Part shown: positions 1-5,255 of the stretch, piece by piece
Position numbering within the stretch: the stretch's first letter is position 1
How the letters are laid out: each line of letters starts with the position of its first letter
DNA from: Succinatimonas sp. UBA7265
GTDB taxonomy: Bacteria > Pseudomonadota > Gammaproteobacteria > Enterobacterales > Succinivibrionaceae
Direction: 5' to 3'
Assembly: GCA_002473165.1 (NCBI GenBank)
Contig: DKSD01000065.1
Span: 1-6,418 of the forward strand
DNA length: 6,418 nt
Program-made: the position numbers and the translations under genes
Notes under the pieces: model-generated
Databases searched by the model: none
Seen by the model: only the letters and a program-made list of their open reading frames with translations
What the model was told of the DNA's origin: nothing

Positions 1-144
1 GGGCAGGGCGCCCGCCGCGGCTTTGGACTGAAAAGCCCGCACCGCATCCGGCACAGGCTTATGGTACAAAATCAAATTTCGGAAGTTAGTGGCTCTAAAA
101 CGACCATTTACCGGTCACGGATCTCGGACACAAAGCGATCCTGA
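1..144 (+). other. Open frame entering from the left edge; possible 5' part of the tnpA-like gene
   Basis: Frame 1 is open from base 1 to a TGA at 142-144. An internal ATG lies at 61 with only a weak AGG three bases upstream. From ATG 61 it reads MVQNQISEVSGSKTTIYR before entering the stretch where the frame of the downstream TnpA-like gene (open from 99) already looks coding. A single missing base between about 97 and 118 would join the two frames. Nothing here is recognisable by family. It could equally be flanking sequence or chance open frame in GC-rich DNA. Confidence 0.25.
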
Positions 145-209
145 CGGCGCTGATCAAAACAGATCTGCCGGTTGAAACCATCAGGGGGAGCCTGCACGTC
201 GGGCGCACC

Positions 210-842
210 ATGGTTTACGATGTGGCGTCGCGCTATTTCGGCGCAGGCTTCATGCAAAAGCGCCGCGAGCACGCCGCGGCCAAAGCGGCGGAAGCCCTGG
301 CCTCTCAGGGTCGCGGCGAAGAACACGTCGAAGTGGTTATTCCAAAGCCGCAGCCTGCCAAAGCAGAGAGCGCGCCGCAAAAGCCGCAGGCGGCTGAGCC
401 TGAGGCAAAGCCCAAAGGGCGCCGCGGCAGGCGCGACGGCTGGGCCGGCTTTCTCAGGGCAGCCGCGGAGTTTTACAGAGAAGGCCGGGCGCTTAACGCC
501 GCGGCGCTGGGCAAGGCCGCGGGGATCAACCCGCTGTCGGCATCGCGCTGGATGGAGCGCGCGGTGATCTTTGCCGTGCACGGGAAGCTGCCCGAGCCCG
601 AAGGCGCCGCGGGGCTCAACGCCTATGTGGCCAATCCCGCCAACCACTCGGGCTCCGTGTGCCCGGAGCTGTTCACCCTGTGCGAGGCTCAAAACGCCCC
701 GCGCCCGCTGCGCGAGGTGAAGATCACCGCAGGGGGCGCGAGCGTCTCGTGGACCTCGGACGGGAGCGAGGCCGACGCCGTGGCGAAAATCACGGCGGTG
801 CTGCTGTCGCTGAAGCGCGGAGGCGTCTGCGGAAATGACTGA
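210..842 (+). CDS. tnpA: IS66-type TnpA-like helix-turn-helix protein, extended N-terminus
   Basis: TnpA is a small DNA-binding accessory protein of IS66 elements, thought to act with TnpB and TnpC in transposition. The 210-residue reading starts at ATG 210. Residues 70-77 are a basic patch, and about 78-118 form a helix-turn-helix region (GKAAGINPLSASRWMERA) matching the ...GINPxLxxRW pattern of TnpA proteins. The C-terminus (about 168-202) follows the strand-then-helix ending of the family (VKITAGGASVSW, then AKITAVLLSL). Residues 43-70 are a Pro/Ala/Lys linker. The start is doubtful: the AGGGGGAG at 183-190 is too far from ATG 210. The frame is open and protein-like back to 99 (TALIKTDLPVETIRGSLHVG, perhaps a second helix-turn-helix), but no ATG, GTG or TTG occurs there. 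The true start is therefore a rare codon or lies beyond a frameshift. Usual TnpA is about 130-150 residues, so this one is long. It overlaps tnpB by 8 bp. Confidence 0.7.
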   Translation: MVYDVASRYFGAGFMQKRREHAAAKAAEALASQGRGEEHVEVVIPKPQPAKAESAPQKPQAAEPEAKPKGRRGRRDGWAGFLRAAAEFYREGRALNAAALGKAAGINPLSASRWMERAVIFAVHGKLPEPEGAAGLNAYVANPANHSGSVCPELFTLCEAQNAPRPLREVKITAGGASVSWTSDGSEADAVAKITAVLLSLKRGGVCGND

Positions 843-1218
843 CGAAACATGTGCGGCGCTTGAAAGCGGCAGGATGCTGCTTATAGGAACTCCCCAGAAC
901 GGCGGCGAGGGGCCGCTTAAGCTCTACGCCAGGCTGCTCTCGGGAGATCTGGGCTTTGAGTGGGACGGAGAGAGCGAGCTGTGGGTGCTGATGACGAACC
1001 GGCGCATGAACCGGCTGCGGCTGTTCCACATCGACGCATACGGCTACTCGCTGACCGTGAGGGTGCTGTTTGCCCGGGGCGCGCTGAGGGCGAGCCTCAA
1101 AAGGGCCTGCGAGGGGGTGTCGTCGCTTACGCGGCGCGAGCTGCTGTTGCTTTTGCAAAAAGGGAGCGCGCCCCTGGGAACGCCGGAGGTGTTTTCGGCG
1201 CTTAAAAACTCCATGTGA
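835..1218 (+). CDS. tnpB: IS66 Orf2-like protein TnpB
   Basis: This 127-residue protein is a divergent TnpB, the small IS66 accessory protein required with TnpC for transposition in studied elements. Its biochemical role is not settled. The diagnostic block is at residues 49-71 (LWVLMTNRRMNRLRLFHID), equivalent to the family's VFxNRRRDRLKxLxWDxxG segment and followed by a YSLTVRVLFARG strand like the usual xxLWYKRLERG. Near the C-terminus, SLTRRELLLLL (97-107) matches the usual LTxxELxxLLxG ending. The N-terminal DMRKSIDGL motif of typical TnpB is not recognisable; LKLYARLLSGDLG sits there instead. Length is close to the usual 110-120. The ATG at 835 has GGAGG at 819-823 and overlaps the tnpA stop by 8 bp, which suggests translational coupling. 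Confidence 0.8.
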   Translation: MTDETCAALESGRMLLIGTPQNGGEGPLKLYARLLSGDLGFEWDGESELWVLMTNRRMNRLRLFHIDAYGYSLTVRVLFARGALRASLKRACEGVSSLTRRELLLLLQKGSAPLGTPEVFSALKNSM

Positions 1219-1231
1219 AACAGCCAGTTAA

Positions 1232-1244
1232 GCTCTTTAAAAAT
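1232..1244 (+). repeat. boxA-like 13-bp motif, left copy of an inverted pair
   Basis: GCTCTTTAAAAAT, 13 bp downstream of the tnpB stop, has an exact reverse complement at 4769-4781. The copy resembles the boxA antitermination element of enterobacterial rRNA leaders (TGCTCTTTAACA, from memory), which binds NusB/NusE. The pair brackets the accessory gene and tnpC. It may be an antitermination site, a relic of an element end, or chance in AT-rich spacers. Confidence 0.35.
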
Positions 1245-1260
1245 TTATTTTAACTTATTG

Positions 1261-1309
1261 AAATCAAAGGAGTTAAAGTTGCAAAAATCGCAAAAATTCC
1301 TTGATTTTT
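1261..1309 (+). promoter_or_regulatory. Hairpin that would sequester a Shine-Dalgarno, or weak terminator of tnpAB
   Basis: AAATCAAAGGA (1261-1271) pairs with TCCTTGATTT (1298-1307) with one bulged A. The Shine-Dalgarno-like AAAGGAG (1266-1272) lies in the 5' arm. A second, mutually compatible or competing pairing is AAAAATC (1283-1289) with GATTTTT (1303-1309). The 3' arm runs into TTTTTAAA, so it could also work as a weak intrinsic terminator for the upstream tnpAB transcript. Seen directly as complementarity; the function is inferred. Confidence 0.35.
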
Positions 1310-1311
1310 AA
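1279..1311 (+). CDS. Possible 10-residue leader peptide
   Basis: A TTG codon at 1279 lies 6 bp after an excellent AAAGGAG (1266-1272) and opens a 10-codon frame, MQKSQKFLDF, closed by TAA at 1309-1311. The coding stretch contains a 9-bp near-tandem repeat (GCAAAAATC then GCAAAAATT, 1281-1298), giving the QKSQK sequence. It sits inside the hairpin described at 1261-1309, as expected of a translated leader controlling a downstream gene. It is too short for any family assignment, and the ribosome site may be coincidental. Confidence 0.25.
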   Translation: MQKSQKFLDF

Positions 1312-1329
1312 ACAAAAGCCGTCTATCAT
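1301..1329 (+). promoter_or_regulatory. Sigma70-type promoter for the accessory gene and tnpC
   Basis: TTGATT (1301-1306) as -35 and TATCAT (1324-1329) as -10 are separated by exactly 17 bp in an AT-rich spacer. The predicted start near 1336 gives a leader of about 30 bases before ATG 1368. This is the best promoter match found in the window and would give the accessory gene and tnpC transcription independent of tnpAB. Confidence 0.6.
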
Positions 1330-1366
1330 ATATGTGTTGATTGGGAATTAGCACAGGACGGCTTTT
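1314..1366. repeat. 10-bp inverted repeat flanking the -10 and transcription start
   Basis: AAAAGCCGTC (1314-1323) and GACGGCTTTT (1357-1366) are perfect reverse complements, 33 bp apart. The left arm fills part of the -35/-10 spacer and the right arm ends one base before the ATG at 1368. Centres are 43 bp apart, about four helical turns. This fits an operator bound at two half-sites. On a transcript from further upstream it would instead form a long-loop hairpin covering the start region. Confidence 0.5.
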
Positions 1367-1367
1367 A

Positions 1368-1925
1368 ATGAACACCAGATACCTCTCAGATGAACAGTGC
1401 GCCGCAATCAGGAACCTCCCCAGGGAGCGCGGCGTCCATGTCTATCCGCCTCAGGGCAAAACCTGCCCCCACCTCGACGTCATGAAGCTTTCGCCTTACC
1501 GCGGAAACCCCGTTGGCAAAAACGTCCTCATCGGCAAGGCTGTAAACGGCGTTTACCTGCCCCTTGAGGAATACCGGAAGCTTTACGACCGCGCCGGCAA
1601 AAAGCGCGGGCTGCCTGAGAACCCTCAAAAGCGCAAATACGAGCGCAGGAAGCCCGTGTCGCTCAAAAGGCGCGCCTGCTTTGACGGCATAGAGGGGCTT
1701 CCTTCTGATCTGCCCCCGGAGGCCACCGTCGTCAGAACCGGCGCCAATAAGGCCACGGTCTACGTCGCCGTCATACACACCTCGCGCGACGCCGGCAAAC
1801 GAAAATACTCGTATGACTACCTGGGCAGGATCAAAGACGGCAGGTTCTACACCATGGAGGACTACCGCAGGCTCTTTGACCGTTTCGGCAGGCCGCGCAA
1901 AGGCGCTGACGGCGGGGAACGCTGA
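1368..1925 (+). CDS. IS66-associated accessory protein with an internally duplicated domain
   Basis: This is a basic 185-residue protein of unknown function. It contains two related halves: about 22-76 ends IGKAVNGVYLPLEEYRKLYD, and about 120-173 ends LGRIKDGRFYTMEDYRRLFD. The shared pattern is [IL]-G-[KR]-x-x-x-G-x-[FY]-x-x-[ML]-E-[ED]-Y-R-[KR]-L-[FY]-D-R. Each copy starts with predicted beta strands (HLDVMKLSPY; TVYVAVIHTS), and a Lys/Arg-rich linker (79-103) joins them. The beta-strands, 'LG.I..GRF' turn, then helix arrangement recalls small N-terminal domains of some other transposases, which is an inference. No membrane segment or signal peptide is visible. Start: ATG 1368 with AGGA at 1355-1358; an in-frame TTG at 1341 lies too close to the predicted transcription start. 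tnpC begins 2 bp after the stop, so the pair is probably translationally coupled. The position suggests a DNA-binding or regulatory helper of TnpC. Standard IS66 elements lack such a gene between tnpB and tnpC. Confidence 0.75.
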   Translation: MNTRYLSDEQCAAIRNLPRERGVHVYPPQGKTCPHLDVMKLSPYRGNPVGKNVLIGKAVNGVYLPLEEYRKLYDRAGKKRGLPENPQKRKYERRKPVSLKRRACFDGIEGLPSDLPPEATVVRTGANKATVYVAVIHTSRDAGKRKYSYDYLGRIKDGRFYTMEDYRRLFDRFGRPRKGADGGER

Positions 1926-1927
1926 GC

Positions 1928-3058
1928 ATGGAAGGAACAGCCGCGCCCGCGGGCGCGCCGCCTGATGAGATCTCCGCGCTGAGCCGGGATCTGGCAGCCG
2001 CGCGCTCGGAGATCGCCAGGCTCAGGGGGCTGAACGAGGCGCAGGAGCTCATGCTCAAAGATCGGGATCTGAAGATCGCGGATCTGCAAAAGCGCCTGGC
2101 GCAAAACGACTCCGGCCTGCGGGCGCGCTGCGCGGGGCTTGAAGAGAAGCACACGCTGCTGCTCGGCGTGATCGCGCGCTTTGCCGAAGCCGTAAGGGCC
2201 GCGGGTCTCAGGCAGGCGCCGCGCGTCTGCATGCGGCCGCAGAGCGTCCCTGCGGGGATCGGAGATCCGGACGCCGACGAGAGGCCGCTGCGCGAATGGC
2301 TGCGCGGCAGCCTCTCGTCGGCGCTCGGGCTGATCAGCGAAGTCATGAGGCTGCGCGAGGAGGTGTTTAAATCCTCAAAGACCGCCGGAGACAGCGACAA
2401 TGAACCGGATCCCGAAGCCGGCGCCTCGGAAGGCGGGCAGAGGATCATGACCGCGCTTGAACAGGCGTATGAAGATCTGTGCCGGGACACGGAGCGCCGC
2501 CAGACGGGTTTTGAATCGCTGAACCGGGCGGCAAAAAAGGCCGGCGCGGCCAACGACGCGGTGGCAAAGGACATCGCGCGCATCGAGGAGCTCCAAAAGG
2601 CCGAAACCGCAAAGGCGGAAGAGACCGGCGCTCCGGCCCCCGGAGCCGGCGGCTTCCCCGCCCCTGAGGAAAACGCCGCGCCGTCAGGCGAAGGCCCGGG
2701 GCACCATGCCAAAGACCAGCAAGGCGCAGGGATCCGCAAACAGCGCCGCAGAAAGAGCCGCCCCAAAGCCCCGGTCAGGCGCCGCCAAAAAGATCTGCGC
2801 CTTGCAGCGATCCGCGCCGAGCTGGCAAAGAACCTGTTTTTTGATCAAATCTCAGGCAGACTTAAAACGGCGCACCCGCTCAAATCCCAGGATCAGGCTT
2901 ACACGGTTTTCAACGCCGCCGCGACCGCGACGGCACAGATCAAAGTCTGCACAATCGTCTTTCAGGAAGACTGCAGCGGCGTCAGGCACTCGGCGAACGT
3001 CGCGACCTGGCCGATCCTCGGCGGGCGTCACCGCCGAAGGCGCGCAGGTTTCGCTTGA
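1928..3058 (+). CDS. tnpC: IS66 transposase TnpC, N-terminal part (frame-split)
   Basis: This is the first part of the transposase, up to the frame break. Residues 13-60 form a coiled coil (DEISALSRDLAAARSEIARL), which in TnpC serves multimerisation. About 120-230 is a long helical segment with Arg and Glu, 232-262 is a Pro/Gly/Ala/Glu linker, and 268-288 is strongly basic (KQRRRKSRPK) and probably contacts DNA. From 290 to 366 the sequence is globular (AELAKNLFFDQISGRL to ANVATWPILGG). After 366 it degenerates into Arg-rich sequence (RHRRRRAGFA) before the TGA, while the next frame becomes protein-like. Third-position GC bias supports this frame through about 3022. Ordinary TnpC has only about 100-150 residues before its catalytic core, so the region is greatly expanded. 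The zinc-finger CxxC pairs of typical TnpC are not visible. ATG 1928 lies 2 bp after the accessory gene's stop, with GGGGAA about 8 bases upstream. Confidence 0.7.
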   Translation: MEGTAAPAGAPPDEISALSRDLAAARSEIARLRGLNEAQELMLKDRDLKIADLQKRLAQNDSGLRARCAGLEEKHTLLLGVIARFAEAVRAAGLRQAPRVCMRPQSVPAGIGDPDADERPLREWLRGSLSSALGLISEVMRLREEVFKSSKTAGDSDNEPDPEAGASEGGQRIMTALEQAYEDLCRDTERRQTGFESLNRAAKKAGAANDAVAKDIARIEELQKAETAKAEETGAPAPGAGGFPAPEENAAPSGEGPGHHAKDQQGAGIRKQRRRKSRPKAPVRRRQKDLRLAAIRAELAKNLFFDQISGRLKTAHPLKSQDQAYTVFNAAATATAQIKVCTIVFQEDCSGVRHSANVATWPILGGRHRRRRAGFA

Positions 3059-4721
3059 CGATCCGGATCTGCCTGATGACTGGGGAAAGCGGGACTGCCC
3101 GACAGGCGATCTCAAAGATCTGCCCGTGGAGTTTGCCCTCGCCCGCGAAGGCGGGAAGCTTGGCGAATGCGAAAAGGAAAAGTTCAACTCCCTGCGCTGG
3201 CCGCCCGGGCTTTTGAAGCGGCTGCTTTATTACAAAGGCAGGCTCTCGCTGGATCCGCTGCTTTACGACGGGAAGTTCGGAGCGCTGTATGATTCAAGGC
3301 CGCTTTACGCCGGAGGAAAGTTCAGCCAGCTCACCGCCTGCGCCGTTGCGTGCATGTACTGCGAAGGCCTCATGGCCAAACGCCGCGCCGGGGCGCTTGG
3401 CGAAACCCTCTCGGGGCTGGGGATGTCGCCGGGCGCGGACATTGACGGGCTCAACAAATTCGCCAGGGTGATTGCATACCCCGCATACAGAGAGATCCGC
3501 AGGCTGTTCACGGACCGCGTCAGGGTTGCGCACGCCGACGAGACGCCAATCAGGGTGGCCGAAGGAGCGGAGCCTGGTTCAACCCGCCAGGCATACCTGT
3601 GGGCGCTGGTGTCAGGCGACAAGGAGCGGGAACAGCTGGCGCTGTTTTGCGGCGCGGCGTCGCGCGCCGCCCCGGAGTTCCTGCGCATGTTTGATCCCGG
3701 CGCCAAAGCCTGCGCGCTTGAATATCTCATATGCGACGCCTACGCAGGCTACGACTGCGCGGCCGAGAGCTTCAAAAAGCGCTTTTGCGGGCTGCTGACT
3801 CTCTGCGGCTGCCACACCCACGCCTACAGGCGCTTTCGCGACGAGATCCGCCGCATGGGGCTTTACAAGGCTTTCAGAGCCGCAATCGGCAGGCATGATC
3901 ACAGACACTTCGACGAAAACCTGAGAGCCTGGTTCGCCGCGCATCCGGAGGAGCCGGAACCTGACAGCCTTATACTGCGCTTCCTCGATCTGTCCATGCT
4001 GCTCTCGAACATCGCAGACATGGAGGACTCCGTCAAAAACGAAGATCCCGTGGAGATCCTCAGGTACCGCCGCGAGGAGATCGCTCCTGTCCTTGACGCC
4101 GTGTTCGACACCGCCAAGAGCATCGCCGAAGATCCGCGCTCGCACATCACGTACAAGTATGATCCCGTCCATGATCTCTTTTACGGCTGCAAGTCAGAAG
4201 GATCAGGCTGGGCCTCTGCGGTCTGCTATCTGCTGAACGGCGAGCCCAAATTCCGCGCCTTCCTGCTTGACGGCGCCGTGAACATCTCCAACTCCCGCGC
4301 CGAGCGCTCGCTGCGCCCTTCGGCCGTGCACCGCAAGACCAGCTTTTACTTCAAAACCCTCTGCGGCCACCAGGCCGCGGCGGTGCTCGAATCGCTGCGC
4401 ATGACCTGCAAACTCAACGGCGTGAACTTCCTTGACTATCTGACCTGGCTGACCTCGGAGGTTAAGTTCAGGTGCGAGGAGCGCCGCATCAGGGCGGGGA
4501 TCTCCATCCAGACGTTCACGGCCCCTCCTGAGCCTGTCGGCGAGATCACCAAAGAAGACGGCACTAAAGAAAAGATCAGGTTCTCGCTGTTTGACGATCG
4601 CTATCACTGCGTCACCGACGACATTCCTTATGAAGGGCTGTCGCCGCTCGACTACGCCGCAGGCAGGCTCAGAAGAGCGAACCTCACACTGCCTCCCGAC
4701 GAATACGAAGAAGATCTCTGA
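2706..4721 (+). CDS. tnpC: IS66 transposase TnpC, catalytic DDE part (true coding from about 3024)
   Basis: This part carries the RNase H-fold DDE core that cuts and rejoins transposon ends. Acidic residues fit the IS66 pattern: Asp in HADETPI (codon 3537), Asp in CDAYAGYD (3735) and Glu in NSRAERSLRP (4302). CGCHTHAYRRF corresponds to the family's CWAHxRRxF, HRKTSFYF to GRKNxLF, and CKLNGVNFLDYLTWL to the C-terminal AKxNGLxPxxYL. In a joined protein of about 930 residues these acids are D537, D603 and E792. The open frame formally begins at ATG 2706, but up to about 3023 it is Arg/Ser-rich, shadow-like and without a good ribosome site. Protein-like sequence starts at GVTAEGAQVSLDDPDLPDDW. 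Removing one G of GGG 3023-3025 makes it continue directly from the upstream frame. This is a sequencing error, an inactivating insertion or, less likely, programmed +1 frameshifting. Divergence from textbook IS66 TnpC is high, but the catalytic motifs look intact. Confidence 0.85.
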   Translation: MPKTSKAQGSANSAAERAAPKPRSGAAKKICALQRSAPSWQRTCFLIKSQADLKRRTRSNPRIRLTRFSTPPRPRRHRSKSAQSSFRKTAAASGTRRTSRPGRSSAGVTAEGAQVSLDDPDLPDDWGKRDCPTGDLKDLPVEFALAREGGKLGECEKEKFNSLRWPPGLLKRLLYYKGRLSLDPLLYDGKFGALYDSRPLYAGGKFSQLTACAVACMYCEGLMAKRRAGALGETLSGLGMSPGADIDGLNKFARVIAYPAYREIRRLFTDRVRVAHADETPIRVAEGAEPGSTRQAYLWALVSGDKEREQLALFCGAASRAAPEFLRMFDPGAKACALEYLICDAYAGYDCAAESFKKRFCGLLTLCGCHTHAYRRFRDEIRRMGLYKAFRAAIGRHDHRHFDENLRAWFAAHPEEPEPDSLILRFLDLSMLLSNIADMEDSVKNEDPVEILRYRREEIAPVLDAVFDTAKSIAEDPRSHITYKYDPVHDLFYGCKSEGSGWASAVCYLLNGEPKFRAFLLDGAVNISNSRAERSLRPSAVHRKTSFYFKTLCGHQAAAVLESLRMTCKLNGVNFLDYLTWLTSEVKFRCEERRIRAGISIQTFTAPPEPVGEITKEDGTKEKIRFSLFDDRYHCVTDDIPYEGLSPLDYAAGRLRRANLTLPPDEYEEDL

Positions 4722-4728
4722 CCGCTTC

Positions 4729-4757
4729 GCTGCGCGGCGTCGCAGCCTGCGCGCCGC
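4729..4757 (+). terminator. GC-rich hairpins just after tnpC, weak terminator candidate
   Basis: GCTGCG (4729-4734) pairs with CGCAGC (4741-4746). Alternatively GCGGCG (4734-4739) pairs with CGCCGC (4752-4757), followed by only TTT. Without a real T-run it is at best a weak or Rho-assisted end for the tnpC transcript. Confidence 0.25.
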
Positions 4758-4768
4758 TTTCCATGCTG

Positions 4769-4781
4769 ATTTTTAAAGAGC
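4769..4781 (-). repeat. boxA-like 13-bp motif, right copy of an inverted pair
   Basis: ATTTTTAAAGAGC is the exact reverse complement of 1232-1244 and lies 48 bp after the tnpC stop. Similarity ends at the 13 bp on both sides, so it does not behave like a long terminal repeat. On the - strand it reads as a boxA-like GCTCTTTAAAAAT. Confidence 0.35.
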
Positions 4782-4863
4782 GCCCTTAGGGAACGCTTCC
4801 ATTGTATTGCCCCGTCAAGAGGCCCTCAACAGGGTGTTTTGTAGGTTATGGAGATCAGATACG

Positions 4864-5208
4864 GTGTCAGACAACCGCGTCATCAGAACGCCTCCGGGGC
4901 TGCTGGGCAACGGTCTCAACGGCCATATGCTGAAACTTGGCCTGCACGAAGGCGGCGTCAGCTCTTATAAAGAGCGCATGAAGAAATACGCTGATTTCGG
5001 CCTGATGGCCGCCATGGGCAGGAGCAACTGGGGCGAACTTGCTGAAAAGCTCTGCCCGCCGCCCCATAAGGACATACGGCCGCTTTTGGATCTGGAAAAC
5101 AGTGAAAACACCGCGGCTGCGCCGCGGCAGGTGCAGCAGCCTGCAACCGCAGGCGTCTCCGGAATCGAGCGCTTCAGAGTGGCTCCCCAGCCTGAGGATC
5201 ACGAGTAA
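4864..5208 (+). CDS. Unknown 114-residue protein between the IS66 genes and phoA
   Basis: I do not recognise this protein. Read from GTG 4864 it begins MSDNRVIRTPPGLLGNGLNG. It has a compact first half rich in Gly and helices (HMLKLGLHEGG, SSYKERMKKYADFGLMAAMG, NWGELAEKL), then a Pro/Ala/Gln-rich tail (about 66-114). There is no signal peptide or membrane segment. GTG 4864 is preferred because GGAG (4850-4853) lies 10 bp upstream. The frame is open back to TTG 4807, and the ATG at 4848 is in a different frame. GC-rich, GATC-poor coding resembles neither neighbour strongly. It reads in the same direction as the transposon genes, 140 bp after tnpC, and is followed by a strong terminator. It may be a passenger of the transposon or the remaining 3' part of a host gene cut by insertion. 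Confidence 0.5.
   Translation: MSDNRVIRTPPGLLGNGLNGHMLKLGLHEGGVSSYKERMKKYADFGLMAAMGRSNWGELAEKLCPPPHKDIRPLLDLENSENTAAAPRQVQQPATAGVSGIERFRVAPQPEDHE
5111..5127. repeat. Perfect 7-bp inverted repeat inside the unknown gene
   Basis: CCGCGGC (5111-5117), TGC, then GCCGCGG (5121-5127) forms a tight GC hairpin with a 3-base loop within the Ala-rich coding stretch. It is probably a by-product of alternating Ala/Arg codons in GC-rich DNA. Confidence 0.4.
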
Positions 5209-5228
5209 ATTCTCAGATCCTGCTGTCA

Positions 5229-5255
5229 AAACCCGGCCGTCAGGCCGGGGCTTTT
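5229..5255 (+). terminator. Rho-independent terminator of the unknown gene, possibly bidirectional
   Basis: CCCGGCC (5232-5238), loop GTCA, GGCCGGG (5243-5249), then GC and TTTT (5252-5255), about 20 bp after the TAA at 5206-5208. On the other strand the hairpin is followed by TTTT as well, so it could also stop - strand transcripts from phoA that read past their own terminator. Confidence 0.8.

Noticed and set aside
108..692. 194-codon - strand frame opposite the tnpA-like gene
   Set aside because: Low-complexity Arg/Leu/Gly composition, no ribosome site, and the + strand shows recognisable TnpA features.
1125..1132. CGCTTACG as an IS66 terminal repeat (ends resemble GTAAGCG)
   Set aside because: It lies inside the tnpB coding region with no matching partner; no canonical IS66 end or 8-bp target duplication was found.
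1831..2766. 311-codon open frame on the - strand opposite the accessory gene and tnpC
   Set aside because: Ser/Ala/Pro/Arg-rich composition typical of antisense shadows in GC-rich DNA, no domain, and it overlaps two better supported + strand genes.
2706..3022. Dual-frame overlap as a genuine overlapping gene pair
   Set aside because: In this stretch the 2706 frame is Arg/Ser/Pro-rich with no motif, whereas the 1928 frame has good third-position GC and ordered-looking protein. A frame break explains it more simply.
3612..4172. 186-codon - strand frame opposite the catalytic part of tnpC
   Set aside because: Antisense to clearly conserved DDE motifs; an expected by-product of codon bias.
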